A DNA stretch of 64,000 nt from Myxococcaceae bacterium (GTDB lineage Bacteria; Myxococcota; Myxococcia; Myxococcales; Myxococcaceae): the NCBI GenBank assembly GCA_017881265.1, contig JADGRA010000062.1, forward strand, positions 1 to 64,000. The letters run 5' to 3'. Of this stretch, positions 8,038 to 17,673 are shown piece after piece (within the stretch, counting starts at the first letter, position 1; each line of letters starts with the position of its first letter). The position numbers and the translations under genes are program-made. The notes beneath the pieces were generated by a model, which was given only the letters and a program-made list of their open reading frames with translations, had not been told where the DNA came from and did not search any database.

Positions 8038-8515
8038 TCGCCAGTCAAACGCTTGTCAGTGGCGGTACGTTTCGGACGAGACCTGTCGGCGTGGTTTGCG
8101 GCCGATGGGCGAACGGTCCACTTCAGCGCTGCATGGGCCGGAGGCCCCCCCAAGTCTACACGATGACGGTCGATTCACCGGAGTTTCGACCGCTCGGCTT
8201 TGGAGACGCTCAATTGCTGTCGGTCTCGTCTTCGGGCGAGCTCGCGCTCTTCCTTCGTCCCAAGTCGGATGGCTTCGCCCGAGGGTCGGGCACGCTCGCC
8301 CGAGTCGCGGCCATGGGAGGGACACCGCGCGAACTCGCAACCCAGATCGAGGACGCCGACTGGGCACCTGACGGAGACTGCATGGCTGTCGTACGATTCG
8401 ACGGAGTTCGTAGCCGCCTCGAATTCCCCATCGGCCATGTGCTCTTCGATTCGAGCGGTCGAATAAGCAGTCCTAGAGTCTCACCCTCCGCCGACCGCGT
8501 TGCGTTCGTGGACAG
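8038..8515 (+). pseudogene. Frameshifted fragment of a protein-kinase-linked PD40/TolB-like beta-propeller domain
   Basis: In the frame of base 8041 the sequence reads VKRLSVAVRFGRDLSAWFAADGRTVHFSAAWAGGPP. After a run of seven C at about 8144-8151 the homology continues one frame over as QVYTMTVDSPEFRPLGFGDAQLLSVSSSGELALFL, then GGTPRELATQIEDADWAPDGDCMAVVRF, SRLEFPIGHVLFDSSGRISSPRVSPSADRVAFVDR. These are the consecutive blades found C-terminal to Ser/Thr kinases in myxobacteria and acidobacteria. One extra C would restore a single frame. Both ends are missing: there is no kinase domain upstream, and homology stops near 8515. The gene is therefore a remnant. Confidence 0.75.
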
Positions 8516-8610
8516 GATGCATATTGCGTCGGCTGCCGAGGCGACCAGGACGACGAACAGGCAGGATTTCCCCCTCCGAGAGACCGGCAACGCTTGAACC
8601 TGGAACAACA

Positions 8611-8660
8611 GCCTTTGACGCCGGAAGTCACGGGTTCAAGTCCCGAACTCCCCGCTTCCA
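8611..8660 (+). other. tRNA-like 3' end (T-arm plus acceptor-like strand)
   Basis: CGGGTTCAAGTCCCG (8631-8645) has a 4-bp stem around TTCAAGT, which fits the T-loop consensus, and is followed by CCCCGCTTCCA, resembling a tRNA or tmRNA acceptor end. The D-arm is absent, the anticodon-like stem pairs poorly and the spacing from T-arm to CCA is about two to three bases too long. It is not a functional tRNA; it could be an attachment-site scar or chance. Confidence 0.25.
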
Positions 8661-8782
8661 AATCGTTGAACTTGCTGCGGGTTTCTGAGGCGTGCGAAGT
8701 GTCCGCCACGGATCCGCCACGACCACCCCGCTCCATAGTGGTCCGGGTCGGGAGGGCCAGCGGCCCAGCGCGAGCCGCAAGC

Positions 8783-9940
8783 TCAGGCCCCCCACACCTC
8801 GCGCAAAAGGCGCAGGAAGTTTCCCCCGAGCACCTTGGCGATTTGCAAGCTGGAGTACTGGCGCGCGCTCAAGAGCTCCGCCAGACGCTCGAAGCGGTTT
8901 GCCACATTGAGATCCGGAACGAAGGTGTAGACATTCGCGTCCTCGCCGGGCGCCGCAATGCCCAACTTCTTGCGCTCCTTCACTTCGTCGGCAAACTTCC
9001 TCTGGAATTCCGGCGTCACCGCCACGGGCGAAATGGAGCCGTCCGTCCCGACGCCCACGTGGTCTTCCCCACAGACGTCCAAGGCGTGCTGGAGGTGGCG
9101 GAGGACATCCTCGGCCATGGGCTGTCCTTGGGTGCGCAGGTATGGCATGAGGTAGATACCCACGTAGCCGCCACGCTCTGCCAGCTTGCGCAACTCGGCG
9201 TCCGTCTTGTTGCGAGGGTGTGGCGCGACGGCGGCACAGCCGGTGTGCGAGATGGCCACCGGCTGCCTTGAGGCGTCGATTGCCTCCAGGGTGGTGCGCT
9301 CGCCGGCATGGGACAGGTCCACCAGCGCCCGGCGGGCATTCAGCCGGGCGATAAGCTTTCGCCCGAACTCGGAGAGGCCCGCGTTACCCGGCTCCATGCA
9401 GCCGTCGCCGACGAGGTTGCGGCGGTTATACGTGAGCTGAAAAATCCGGATGCCAAGGTTCCAGAAAGTGTCCACGCGCTCCAAGTCCTCGCCCAAGGGC
9501 GTCGTGTCCTGAAAGCCGTAAATGAGTCCCAGCTGGCCGCTGCGTTTGGCGGCGACGACGTTGGCCGCCGTGCGGACTTCTAGAAGGACGTCGGGGTGCG
9601 CCGCCACTTGCGCACTCCAGTAGGCCAAGTTGCGGATGGTTCTGTCGTAGTCGACCGCGTAGCTGCCCACGCCGCTGACGGTGAGATTTACGGCCGTGAG
9701 GCCGGAGGCGCGGACGTCCGAGAGGGCGCCGGCGCTGAGGGGCGCGAAGTCGTCGCTGCCATAGACACCTGGGCCGCCGAGCGAATCGATGACCACCGCC
9801 TCGCGGTAGCCGGGCCAGCCGGTCGCCTTGGCAGGCGCGGCACGCACGGCACCACGCCACAGGGAGGCCGTGGACGCGATCCCCAACAGGGACAGAAAGG
9901 TGCGGCGCGGGAAGAGACGCGGCATGGGGCGCTGAGGCAT
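8783..9940 (-). CDS. Tat-exported peptidase M19 (membrane dipeptidase-like), variant metal site
   Basis: 385 residues. The N-terminus FPRRTFLSLLGIAS is a twin-arginine signal. The amidohydrolase barrel matches M19: DVLLEVRTAANVVAAKRSGQLGLIYGFQD, RRALVDLSHAG, PVAISHTGC, GYVGIYLMPYL and DHVGVGTDG. The renal-dipeptidase His-x-Asp near the start is replaced by IDSLGG, and the bridging Glu position appears as Gln (GFQD), while the two later His residues (DLSH, ISH) are kept. It may bind one metal or act on an unusual substrate. Divergent from the downstream CocE-type hydrolase by about 130 bases. Confidence 0.85.
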   Translation of the reverse strand: MPQRPMPRLFPRRTFLSLLGIASTASLWRGAVRAAPAKATGWPGYREAVVIDSLGGPGVYGSDDFAPLSAGALSDVRASGLTAVNLTVSGVGSYAVDYDRTIRNLAYWSAQVAAHPDVLLEVRTAANVVAAKRSGQLGLIYGFQDTTPLGEDLERVDTFWNLGIRIFQLTYNRRNLVGDGCMEPGNAGLSEFGRKLIARLNARRALVDLSHAGERTTLEAIDASRQPVAISHTGCAAVAPHPRNKTDAELRKLAERGGYVGIYLMPYLRTQGQPMAEDVLRHLQHALDVCGEDHVGVGTDGSISPVAVTPEFQRKFADEVKERKKLGIAAPGEDANVYTFVPDLNVANRFERLAELLSARQYSSLQIAKVLGGNFLRLLREVWGA

Positions 9941-10074
9941 GTTCTCACGTGTCCCAGGAGAATGGGGGAGGCACCTTGGCCCAACCCGCGGTACGAGGCG
10001 CCTCGGGTTTTTGGTTTGCCGCGCCGTCGCGAGGCTTTGCTAGGACTCTTGTCCACCCTGAGGGAGGGCTTTGG

Positions 10075-11919
10075 ATGCGGAACAAGTCCGTGGAGGCTTG
10101 GGCATGCCTCGTCGTCGTCGTTTCGGGGCTGGCGTGGGCGAAGCCCGAGGAGTTTGGACCCGGCTACGACATTGCCATGAGCCGGATGGTGCCCATGCGG
10201 GATGGCGTCGAGCTCGAGGCGTGGATTACCAAGCCCTCCCACCTCCAAGGGAAGGCGCCCGCCGTCCTCACCCTCACCCAGTACGACATCGACGACGAGC
10301 GCCGGGGCGGCTCCCGGGGGGAGGCCGCGGGCTTCGCCAAGCGGGGCTATGTCTTCGTCCAAGTGCTGGTGCGTGGACGCGGGCGCTCAGGGGGCGTAAA
10401 GAGCGACAACATCGGGCTCCAAGTGGGGCGTGACGGGTACGACGTCGTCGAGTGGATTGCGTCCCAGCCCTGGAGCGACGGCCACGTCTTCACCTTCGGC
10501 GGCTCCTACGTGGGCATGACGCAGTGGCGCATCGCCGTGCAGCACCCCCCGCACCTCACCGCCATCGCCCCCTACGTGCCGATTTACCCGGGCTGGGACA
10601 TCCCCAACACCAACGGCATTCCCCAAGCGTGGACAACCGTCATTCTGGGACTCGTCTCCGGACGCCAGCTCAACAACGGCTTCGCTGCAAACCCCTCGTA
10701 CTGGATGGGGAAGATGCTCGAGCACTACGCCGCCCAGCGGCCCTTCTCCGAATTGGACGAGGCCATGGGCATCGCCGCCGACGACTGGTGGATGCAGGAC
10801 GCGCGCGGAAAGAGGCTGTCCTTCTTCAAGATGTGGCTAGACCACGTGGGCGACGAGGCTTTCAACCTCGCGGCAGAACCCAAAGCCCAGGACTACGCCC
10901 GGATGGACTTCCCCATCCTCACCGTGACGGGCTTCTTCGACGACGACCAGCCGGGCACGCTTCGCTACTACCGCGGTTACGTGGCCCACGCGCCGGCCGC
11001 AGCGGTGCGCCGCCATTTCTTCGTCATCGGTCCGTGGAACCACGGCGGCACCCAGAAGCCGAGCAAGGAAACCGACGGACTCGCCGTGGCCGACGCCGCA
11101 GTCTTGGACATGACGAAGCTCCACGCGGACTTCTACGACTGGGTGCTGGGGCGCGGGCCGCAGCCCGCCCTCCTCCGCAACCGCGTTTCGTATTTCATGA
11201 TGGGCGCAGACGAGTGGCGCTACGCCGCCAGCCTCGAGGCCGCGTCCTCGGGCAAGGAGGAAACCTTCTTCCTGTCGGCCCCAGAAGGCACGCCCGAGGA
11301 CGTCTTCCATTCCGGGCGGCTGCTACCGAAGGCACCATCAGCCGAGCCTCCGGCGATGCTCGTCAGCGACCCGCGGGAGCTTCCGGAATTGGAGGTGGCC
11401 AAGAACGCTCGTGCCGAGGACCTCACGAGCCAATTCCGCGCATTCCAAAAGCGCGCCCTCAACTTCCATTCCGAACCCTTTGAGAGGGACACGGAGGTGG
11501 CAGGCCACATTCGCCTCACCCTCTTCGTCCAGGCCGACGCCCCCGACTTCGACCTCTGGGCACAGCTCTTGGTGGTGTTTCCCGACGCCTCGGCGGTGCA
11601 CCTGGGCGAGGACATCCGGCGCGCGCGCTTCCGCCACAGCCCTTTCCAGCAGGAGTTCCTCAAGCCCGAGGAGGTGGTCGAGATTCCGTTCGAGTTTCTC
11701 TGGACGGCGCGGCGGATTCCGGCCGGAGCGCGGCTCCGTCTCACCGTAGCGCCCCTCAACTCGCCCAACTACCAAAAGAATTACAACAGCGGCGGGCGCA
11801 TGGGGTACGAGACGCTGAAGGACGCGCGGACGGCCCACATTCGCCTCTTCCACGACGGCGCCCATGCAAGCCGGCTGATGCTGCCCGTGGCTGCCCCGCC
11901 GGCTATCTCCGCCCCTTAG
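10075..11919 (+). CDS. Secreted CocE/NonD-type alpha/beta hydrolase (X-Pro dipeptidyl-peptidase S15 family)
   Basis: 614 residues from ATG 10075, preceded by GGGAGGGCTTTGG. Signal peptide VEAWACLVVVVSGLAWA. The hydrolase domain shows GRGRSGG, nucleophile Ser in FGGSYVGM, a catalytic Asp candidate in TGFFDDDQPG and His in IGPWNHGG. A C-terminal jelly-roll (HIRLTLFVQADAPDFDLWAQL to RLTVAPLNSPNYQKNY) completes the S15/CocE architecture. It likely hydrolyses esters or amides in the periplasm or outside; the substrate is unknown. The ORF-track start at 9949 lacks a ribosome site and disrupts the signal peptide. Confidence 0.9.
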   Translation: MRNKSVEAWACLVVVVSGLAWAKPEEFGPGYDIAMSRMVPMRDGVELEAWITKPSHLQGKAPAVLTLTQYDIDDERRGGSRGEAAGFAKRGYVFVQVLVRGRGRSGGVKSDNIGLQVGRDGYDVVEWIASQPWSDGHVFTFGGSYVGMTQWRIAVQHPPHLTAIAPYVPIYPGWDIPNTNGIPQAWTTVILGLVSGRQLNNGFAANPSYWMGKMLEHYAAQRPFSELDEAMGIAADDWWMQDARGKRLSFFKMWLDHVGDEAFNLAAEPKAQDYARMDFPILTVTGFFDDDQPGTLRYYRGYVAHAPAAAVRRHFFVIGPWNHGGTQKPSKETDGLAVADAAVLDMTKLHADFYDWVLGRGPQPALLRNRVSYFMMGADEWRYAASLEAASSGKEETFFLSAPEGTPEDVFHSGRLLPKAPSAEPPAMLVSDPRELPELEVAKNARAEDLTSQFRAFQKRALNFHSEPFERDTEVAGHIRLTLFVQADAPDFDLWAQLLVVFPDASAVHLGEDIRRARFRHSPFQQEFLKPEEVVEIPFEFLWTARRIPAGARLRLTVAPLNSPNYQKNYNSGGRMGYETLKDARTAHIRLFHDGAHASRLMLPVAAPPAISAP

Positions 11920-12187
11920 CGAGGCCGCTTCCCGCCGCCGGACATGCTCCCCCCTCGGCGCGCTTCCCCGGGGTTTCGCGTTGGCGTCTCGACCCTTGAG
12001 GGGGAGGGGCACAGGGTTGTCGTGGTTGAGGTGCCTGAGTTCGAGCAGGAGCCTACGCCCGGCCTCCCCCCGGCCACATCTTCGTCGGCATGGCACCACG
12101 TCGAACGACGTTCCGCTGGCGCTGGGAGCCCAGGGAGTTCTGCGTTCGATGACTCGGCCGCGGGGCGCTGACCGTTCCGTCAGTGTC

Positions 12188-14989
12188 TTACCGGGTGGGG
12201 CCGCGGGCAGCGGGGCCAATCCGCCCAGCGTCGTCCTTCCTCGGTGCAAGGGCGGCGTGCGCCGCGGCGAGCCGCGCCGCGGGCACGCGGAAAGGTGAGC
12301 AAGAGACGTAGCTCAACCCGAGCCGGTGGCAGAGGGCGATGCTCTTCGGGTCTCCTCCGTGCTCGCCGCAGATGCCTATCTCCATCTTAGGCCGGGTGGC
12401 GCGTCCGAGCTTCACCGCCATCGCCATGAGCTGCCCCACTCCGCGCTCGTCGAGGGTGGCGAACGGGTTTTCGGCGAAGACGCCTTTCTGCAGGTACTCG
12501 AGCAGGAAGCCCGTCTCGGCGTCGTCGCGCGAGATGCCGAAGGTGGTTTGGGTGAGGTCATTTGTCCCGAAGGAGAAGAACTGTGCATAGACGGCGACTT
12601 GGTCCGCGGTGAGTGCTGCCCGCGGGACCTCAACCATCGTCCCGAACTGGTAGCTCACCTTCTGCCCGCGTTCGGCCATCACCTGGCGTGCAGCAGTCTC
12701 GAGCATTCCCTGCTCAATCTTCAACTCGGTGCTATGGGCGACGAGGGGAATCATGATTTTCGGGAGGACCCGGACGCCGTCCTGCTGGCAATTGCACGCC
12801 GCTTCGAAAATGGCCCGCACCTGCATGGTCACGAGCTCTGGCATATGAATGCCGAGTCGCACGCCACGCAGCCCGAGCATCGGGTTCTGCTCGCGCAACG
12901 CCCCCACCGCGGTGAGCAGGGTGCGTTTGGAGCGGAGCTCCTTCTCCAGCTCGGCGGCCTCCCCATCTTTGAGACGGACCCGCGTCTCCAGCTCGGCAAC
13001 GGCGCGCACCAGCTCGTCGTGCGCTGGCAGGAACTCGTGGAGCGGCGGATCGATGAGCCGGATGACCACCGGTTTCCCGCCCATCGCCCGGAAGAGCCCC
13101 TCGAAGTCGCTCCGCTGCATGGGAAGGAGCTGGGCGAGAAGGGGCGAGCGCTGCTCCGCGCTCCGGGACAAAATGAGCTTCTGGACCAGCGGCAGCCGGT
13201 CTGTCTCGAAGAACATGTGCTCGGTGCGGCAGAGGCCAATCCCCTCTGCGCCCAGGGCGCGGGCGCGCTCGGCGTCGCGTGGGTAGTCGGCGTTGGCCCA
13301 CACCTTCAGCGTGCGAATGCGGTCCGCCCAGCCGAGAAGCTCGAGGAGGAAGGGGTCATCGAGCGACGCGACGACTGTCGGCAGCGTGCCGACGAACACC
13401 TCGCCCGTCGTCCCGTCGATGGAAACCAAGTCGCCTTCCTTGAGCTTTACCGGCGACCGCTTGACCTCCGCGACGCGACGTTCAGCGTCAATCTCCAGCG
13501 CCAGCACGCCCACCACGGCAGGCTTTCCGAACTGCCGCGCCACCAGCGCGGCATGGCTCGTGCGACCGCCGCGGCTGGTGAGTACTCCCCGGGCGGCGAG
13601 CAGGCCGTGGACGTCATCCGGCTTGGTTTCGGCGCGGATAAGGATGACCTCGCGCTTCTCCTGCGCCCAGCGCTCGGCCGTGTCAGCGTCGAAGGCGAGC
13701 TGTCCGGTGGCCGCTCCAGGAGAGACGTTGAGCCCAGAGGCGACCAGCCGCCCGTCGGCGCGGGCGGCGCGCATCGCGTCGAGGTCAAACTGTGGATGGA
13801 GAAAGAGGTCGACCTGGCCGGGTTCGACCCGCTGCACCGCCTCGGCGCGGGTAATGAGCCGCGCGCGGGCCAGCTCCACGGCGATACGCACTGCCGCCCG
13901 CGCGGTGCGCTTGGCGTCGCGCGTCTGCAGCATCCACAGCTTTCCGCGCTCGATGGTGAATTCGATGTCCTGGACTTCGCGGTAGTGACGCTCGAGGAGC
14001 CGGGAAATCCGTACGAGCTCCCGGAAGGCTGACGGCATCTCCTCGCGCAGCCCCGCGATGGGCTTGGTGGTCCGGGTTCCCGCGACGACATCCTCGCCCT
14101 GAGCGTTGGTGAGGTAATCGCCTTCGAGCTCGTTCTCTCCGCTGGAGACGTTCCGGGTGGTGGCCACCCCCGTGGCCGAGTCCAGCCCCATGTTTCCGAA
14201 GACCATCACGACGATGTTCACCGCCGTTCCGAGGTCATCGGGGATGCCCGCTGCCTTGCGGTAGTCCTGGGCGCGCTTGCCCTTCCAGGAGCGGAAGACG
14301 GCTTCGGTGGCGAGCCGGAGCTGCTCGAACGGGTCGGCGGGAAACTCCCGGCCGGCCTCGGTGCGGACGATGGTGCGAAATCGAGTCGTGATGTGCTGGA
14401 GGTCTTGTGCCGAGAGCTCGGCGTCGTTCTGCACGCGCCGCCTCTTTCGAAAGTCACCGAGGACCTCCTCGAAGCGCTCGTCCCGAACGCCGAGCACGAC
14501 CGACCCGTACATCTGCACCAGGCGGCGATAGGCGTCCCAGGCGAAGCGCGGGTCACGGGTGAGGCTCGCCAGACCAACCACCGTCTCGTCGTTGAGGCCG
14601 ATGTTCAGCACGGTGTCCATCATTCCCGGCATGGAGAACTTCGCCCCGGAGCGGCAGGAGACGAGCAACGGGTTGGCCGTGTCGCCGAAGCGCTTCCCCG
14701 TGCGACGCTCCAACTCGTGCAGCGCAGAGACCTCCTCCTCCCAAAGTCTCTTCGGCCACTCGCCCGCGGTCAGGAAGGCACGACAAGCGTCCGTGGTGAG
14801 GGTGAAGCCGGGAGGGACGGGCAACCCCAGTCCGGTCATCTCGGCCAAGTTTGCTCCCTTGCCGCCGAGCAACGCACGGACGGCATCCCGCGTCCTCTCG
14901 CGTCGCGTCACCCGGTCGAACTCGTCGAAGCGGTACACCCAGCGGGTACTCTGCCTCGGCGGCCGTGTCCTCGGTGCTGGTCTAGCCAT
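12188..14989 (-). CDS. ppdK: Pyruvate, phosphate dikinase
   Basis: Interconverts pyruvate, ATP and phosphate with phosphoenolpyruvate, AMP and diphosphate. 933 residues. The N-terminal ATP-grasp domain begins RFDEFDRV and contains GGKGANLAEMTGLGLPVPPGFTLTTDAC and SMPGMMDTVLNIGLND; the central phosphohistidine is in GGRTSHAALVARQFGKPAVVG near residue 476; the C-terminal PEP/pyruvate barrel has GIGLCRTEHMFF, SFGTNDLTQTTFGISRDD and the catalytic Cys in EIGICGEHGGDP near 871. ATG 14989 follows GGGAGG. It is downstream of glucan phosphorylase in the same direction, which fits control of carbon flow between glycogen and PEP. Confidence 0.95.
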   Translation of the reverse strand: MARPAPRTRPPRQSTRWVYRFDEFDRVTRRERTRDAVRALLGGKGANLAEMTGLGLPVPPGFTLTTDACRAFLTAGEWPKRLWEEEVSALHELERRTGKRFGDTANPLLVSCRSGAKFSMPGMMDTVLNIGLNDETVVGLASLTRDPRFAWDAYRRLVQMYGSVVLGVRDERFEEVLGDFRKRRRVQNDAELSAQDLQHITTRFRTIVRTEAGREFPADPFEQLRLATEAVFRSWKGKRAQDYRKAAGIPDDLGTAVNIVVMVFGNMGLDSATGVATTRNVSSGENELEGDYLTNAQGEDVVAGTRTTKPIAGLREEMPSAFRELVRISRLLERHYREVQDIEFTIERGKLWMLQTRDAKRTARAAVRIAVELARARLITRAEAVQRVEPGQVDLFLHPQFDLDAMRAARADGRLVASGLNVSPGAATGQLAFDADTAERWAQEKREVILIRAETKPDDVHGLLAARGVLTSRGGRTSHAALVARQFGKPAVVGVLALEIDAERRVAEVKRSPVKLKEGDLVSIDGTTGEVFVGTLPTVVASLDDPFLLELLGWADRIRTLKVWANADYPRDAERARALGAEGIGLCRTEHMFFETDRLPLVQKLILSRSAEQRSPLLAQLLPMQRSDFEGLFRAMGGKPVVIRLIDPPLHEFLPAHDELVRAVAELETRVRLKDGEAAELEKELRSKRTLLTAVGALREQNPMLGLRGVRLGIHMPELVTMQVRAIFEAACNCQQDGVRVLPKIMIPLVAHSTELKIEQGMLETAARQVMAERGQKVSYQFGTMVEVPRAALTADQVAVYAQFFSFGTNDLTQTTFGISRDDAETGFLLEYLQKGVFAENPFATLDERGVGQLMAMAVKLGRATRPKMEIGICGEHGGDPKSIALCHRLGLSYVSCSPFRVPAARLAAAHAALAPRKDDAGRIGPAARGPTR

Positions 14990-15269
14990 CGTCCAAGCCT
15001 CCCGGAGTACCGGCTGCAAGCCAGAGGGCCTCTCGCGCTGGTGGCCCCGGGGGGGGCTTGTATGGGGATGCGGGGCCGCCCTCAAGCACGGGAGAGCGTC
15101 GAGCTCTGCGTATTTGCCTCCCAGTCGACGGAGTGCGCAGAGCTCGAGACGTGGCGCGAAGGAGGGCGGGCGCGTTTCGAGGCCCGACCCATGCGCCGCG
15201 ACCTCCGGGGGCCGCATCGTCACGCCACGGCAGACGCCCGCTTCAAAGGCGACGACTGCCTGTCACATC

Positions 15270-17411
15270 TCATGCACGGTAGACGCGTTCGATGTACTCC
15301 CCGAGCATCCGCCGGGTGGTGAAAGTCGTACCCACCTTGCGCAACGACGCCCTAATCCGCGTCACCCACGCGCAGGGCACTTCCCCCTCGCTTTGCCCAT
15401 AGAAACAGGGGACCACTTCCCGCTCGAGGAGCCCGTAGAGCGCGTCCGCGTCCTGCGCGTCCTGGGCCTCCTCGCCGAGGTCTGGGTGGGCGGGGAGGGC
15501 CCAGCCCGTCTGAGGCTCATACCCCTCACACCACCAGCCGTCGAGGACGCTCAGGTTGAGCCCGCCGTTGAGCGCCACCTTCATCCCGCTCGTGCCGCTG
15601 GCCTCCAGCGGGGAGCGAGGCAGGTTGAGCCAGACGTCGCAGCCCGAGACGAGCTCGTGCGCCACAGCGAGGTCATAGTCCTCGAGAAACACCACGTGCG
15701 ACGACGCCCCCTCGCCACCCTTCAGCCCGAAAATCCGCTGAACCAAGCGCTTAGCGCCTTCGTCGGAAGGGTGGGCCTTTCCCGCGATGACCAGCTGCAG
15801 ACGTCGCGGCCCGCGCAGCAACGCCAGCGCTCGGTCCGGATCGCGGACCAGCAGCTGCAGTCGCTTGTAGGCGGCCACGCGGCGCGCAAAACCGAGCGTC
15901 AGCACGCTGGGCTCGAACGTCCGCGCCGCGCCCTCGACGTAGCTGATGGGTTCTCCGCGGGCCAGCCGGTCGGCGATGCTCTTCGTTCTCACATAGTCCA
16001 CCAGTCGCGCCCGCAGCGCCCGTCTTGCCGCCCAGATTTCGGCATCCGGAATCCCGTCCACCGCCGCCCACGCACGTGCGTCCCCCTCCATCCAGCCCGC
16101 GGGAAGGTGGCGGCGAAGCAACTCCCGGAACTCGGGTGCCATCCAGGTTGGCAGGTGGACCCCGTTTGTGACGTGGGTGATGGGGAGGTTCTCGAAGGCG
16201 ACGCCCGGCCAGAGGGACTGCCACATCTGCCGCGCGACCTCCTCGTGGCGAGCGCTGACCGCATTAGCCCGGCGGCTGGTCCGGAGCGCCAGCTCGCTGA
16301 CCCCGAAGGGTTGGGACGCATCAGTCGGGTGCGGCCGGCCCAGCGCGAGTAGGCGCTGCGCGTCAATTCCCAGCTCGGCGGGAAGGTGACCGAGGAGGTC
16401 GAGAAGCTCCTGCGCCTCGTAATGCTCGTTGCCCGCAGGCACCGGTGTGTGGGTCGTGAAGACGACCCGTTCCCGCACGGCGGCGATGGCTCTCTCGAAG
16501 TCTGCGCCCGCGGCCACCGCCTCACGTGCCAGCTCGAGAGAGGCAAGCGCCGCGTGGCCCTCGTTGAGGTGCACCGTCGACGGCGTGATGCCCAGCATGC
16601 GCAGCGCGCGCAGGCCACCGATGGCCAGCACCGCGTACTGCATCACACGGAATGCGCGGTCACCGATGTAGAGCGTCGAGGTGATCCAGCGGTCGACTGG
16701 TGCGTTCTGGACCACGTTGGTGTCGAGCAAGAAGAGCGGAACGCGTCCGACTTGGACGTGCCAGACTTGCGCGTGAACCGCGTGGCCGCGCAGGGTGATG
16801 TGCACGAGGCGCGGGTTGCCCTGCGCGTCGACCTCGAGGCGCATGGGCAGCTCCTCGGGATTCGACTCAATCCACGACTCGTTCTGCCAGCCGGAGCGGT
16901 CCAGCCGCTGGTGGAAGAAGCCCCGCCGGTAGAAGAGGCCCAGCCCGACCATGGGGAGGCCGCGGTCGGATGCCTCCTTCAGCACGTCCCCGGCGAGCAC
17001 CCCGAGGCCTCCCGAGTAGATGGGGAGCGACGCGTGGAGCCCGAACTCAGCGCAGAGGAAAGCCACCGGCTTCTGCGGGGTGGGTCCGGTATCCTCGGCC
17101 CATGGCTTTCGGAGTTCCTCGACGAGCGCCCCCGCCAAGGCTTGGGAGCGCGCCACGAACTCTACGTCCCTCGAGACGGCAGCTAGGCGCGAAGCTGGGA
17201 CGTCCCGCAGCAGCTTCACCGGGTTGTAGCCGGAAGCATTCCAGCGCTGCTCGTCGACTGCAGCGAAGAGCTCGCTCCCACCCGGCTGCCATGACCACCA
17301 GAGGTTGTACGCGAGGGAGGCGAGCGGCTGGAGTGGACCGGCAAGCCGCGCCGAGACTCCATCCTCAGCATGGGCGGACGGCTGTGACGAGCAGGGCGAC
17401 AGTATCGACAT
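15270..17411 (-). CDS. glgP: Alpha-glucan phosphorylase (GT35, short form)
   Basis: 713 residues. Releases glucose-1-phosphate from glycogen or maltodextrin using PLP. The N-terminus has LASLAYNLWWSWQPGGSELFAAVDEQRWNASGYNPVKLL, the DUF3417-type start of the short bacterial class. VAFLCAEFGLHASLPIYSGGLGVLAGDVLKEASD and SWIESNPEELPM follow. The PLP lysine is in EASGTSGMKVALNG near residue 605. ATG 17411 is preceded by GAGGG; the ORF-track extension upstream runs through the kinase gene's promoter region. Downstream in the same direction lies ppdK, 280 bases away. Confidence 0.93.
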   Translation of the reverse strand: MSILSPCSSQPSAHAEDGVSARLAGPLQPLASLAYNLWWSWQPGGSELFAAVDEQRWNASGYNPVKLLRDVPASRLAAVSRDVEFVARSQALAGALVEELRKPWAEDTGPTPQKPVAFLCAEFGLHASLPIYSGGLGVLAGDVLKEASDRGLPMVGLGLFYRRGFFHQRLDRSGWQNESWIESNPEELPMRLEVDAQGNPRLVHITLRGHAVHAQVWHVQVGRVPLFLLDTNVVQNAPVDRWITSTLYIGDRAFRVMQYAVLAIGGLRALRMLGITPSTVHLNEGHAALASLELAREAVAAGADFERAIAAVRERVVFTTHTPVPAGNEHYEAQELLDLLGHLPAELGIDAQRLLALGRPHPTDASQPFGVSELALRTSRRANAVSARHEEVARQMWQSLWPGVAFENLPITHVTNGVHLPTWMAPEFRELLRRHLPAGWMEGDARAWAAVDGIPDAEIWAARRALRARLVDYVRTKSIADRLARGEPISYVEGAARTFEPSVLTLGFARRVAAYKRLQLLVRDPDRALALLRGPRRLQLVIAGKAHPSDEGAKRLVQRIFGLKGGEGASSHVVFLEDYDLAVAHELVSGCDVWLNLPRSPLEASGTSGMKVALNGGLNLSVLDGWWCEGYEPQTGWALPAHPDLGEEAQDAQDADALYGLLEREVVPCFYGQSEGEVPCAWVTRIRASLRKVGTTFTTRRMLGEYIERVYRA

Positions 17412-17673
17412 GGCGGACCCTCGACAAACTCGTGCCAAAGTGAACAATCCCACGGGCTTCGGCCCGGTGCCACGTCCGGCGATGCGAGAACTTGGCTCTT
17501 CGCCAGGCTGTCCCAAGTTGGTGACGGTGGGCGCTGGCGGGTCTTCTACTATGGGTGAAGTGTGGCCAGTTCTCCCAAGTGGGGAAAGATTCCAGAGTCG
17601 ACCAAGCAGGTCAGGTCTCGGAAACTGGAAAAGAGGTAGCTTTCTGTCCCTCAGCGGCGCGAGAGGGGAGAGC

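Larger units (their letters stand above)
7988..8782. other. Gene-poor decayed region (795 bases)
   Basis: No intact gene is seen between the secreted-protein gene and the M19 peptidase gene. It contains a frameshifted fragment of a kinase-associated PD40 propeller domain (8038-8515), a tRNA-like 3' end (8611-8660) and about 120 bases after that with no recognisable content. It looks like a site of past insertion and deletion. Confidence 0.7.

Noticed and set aside
8588-8662. Complete tRNA gene
   Set aside because: Only the T-arm is good; no D-arm, weak anticodon stem and wrong spacing to CCA.
12326-14032. 568-codon forward ORF opposite ppdK
   Set aside because: Shadow of the long reverse gene; no domain.
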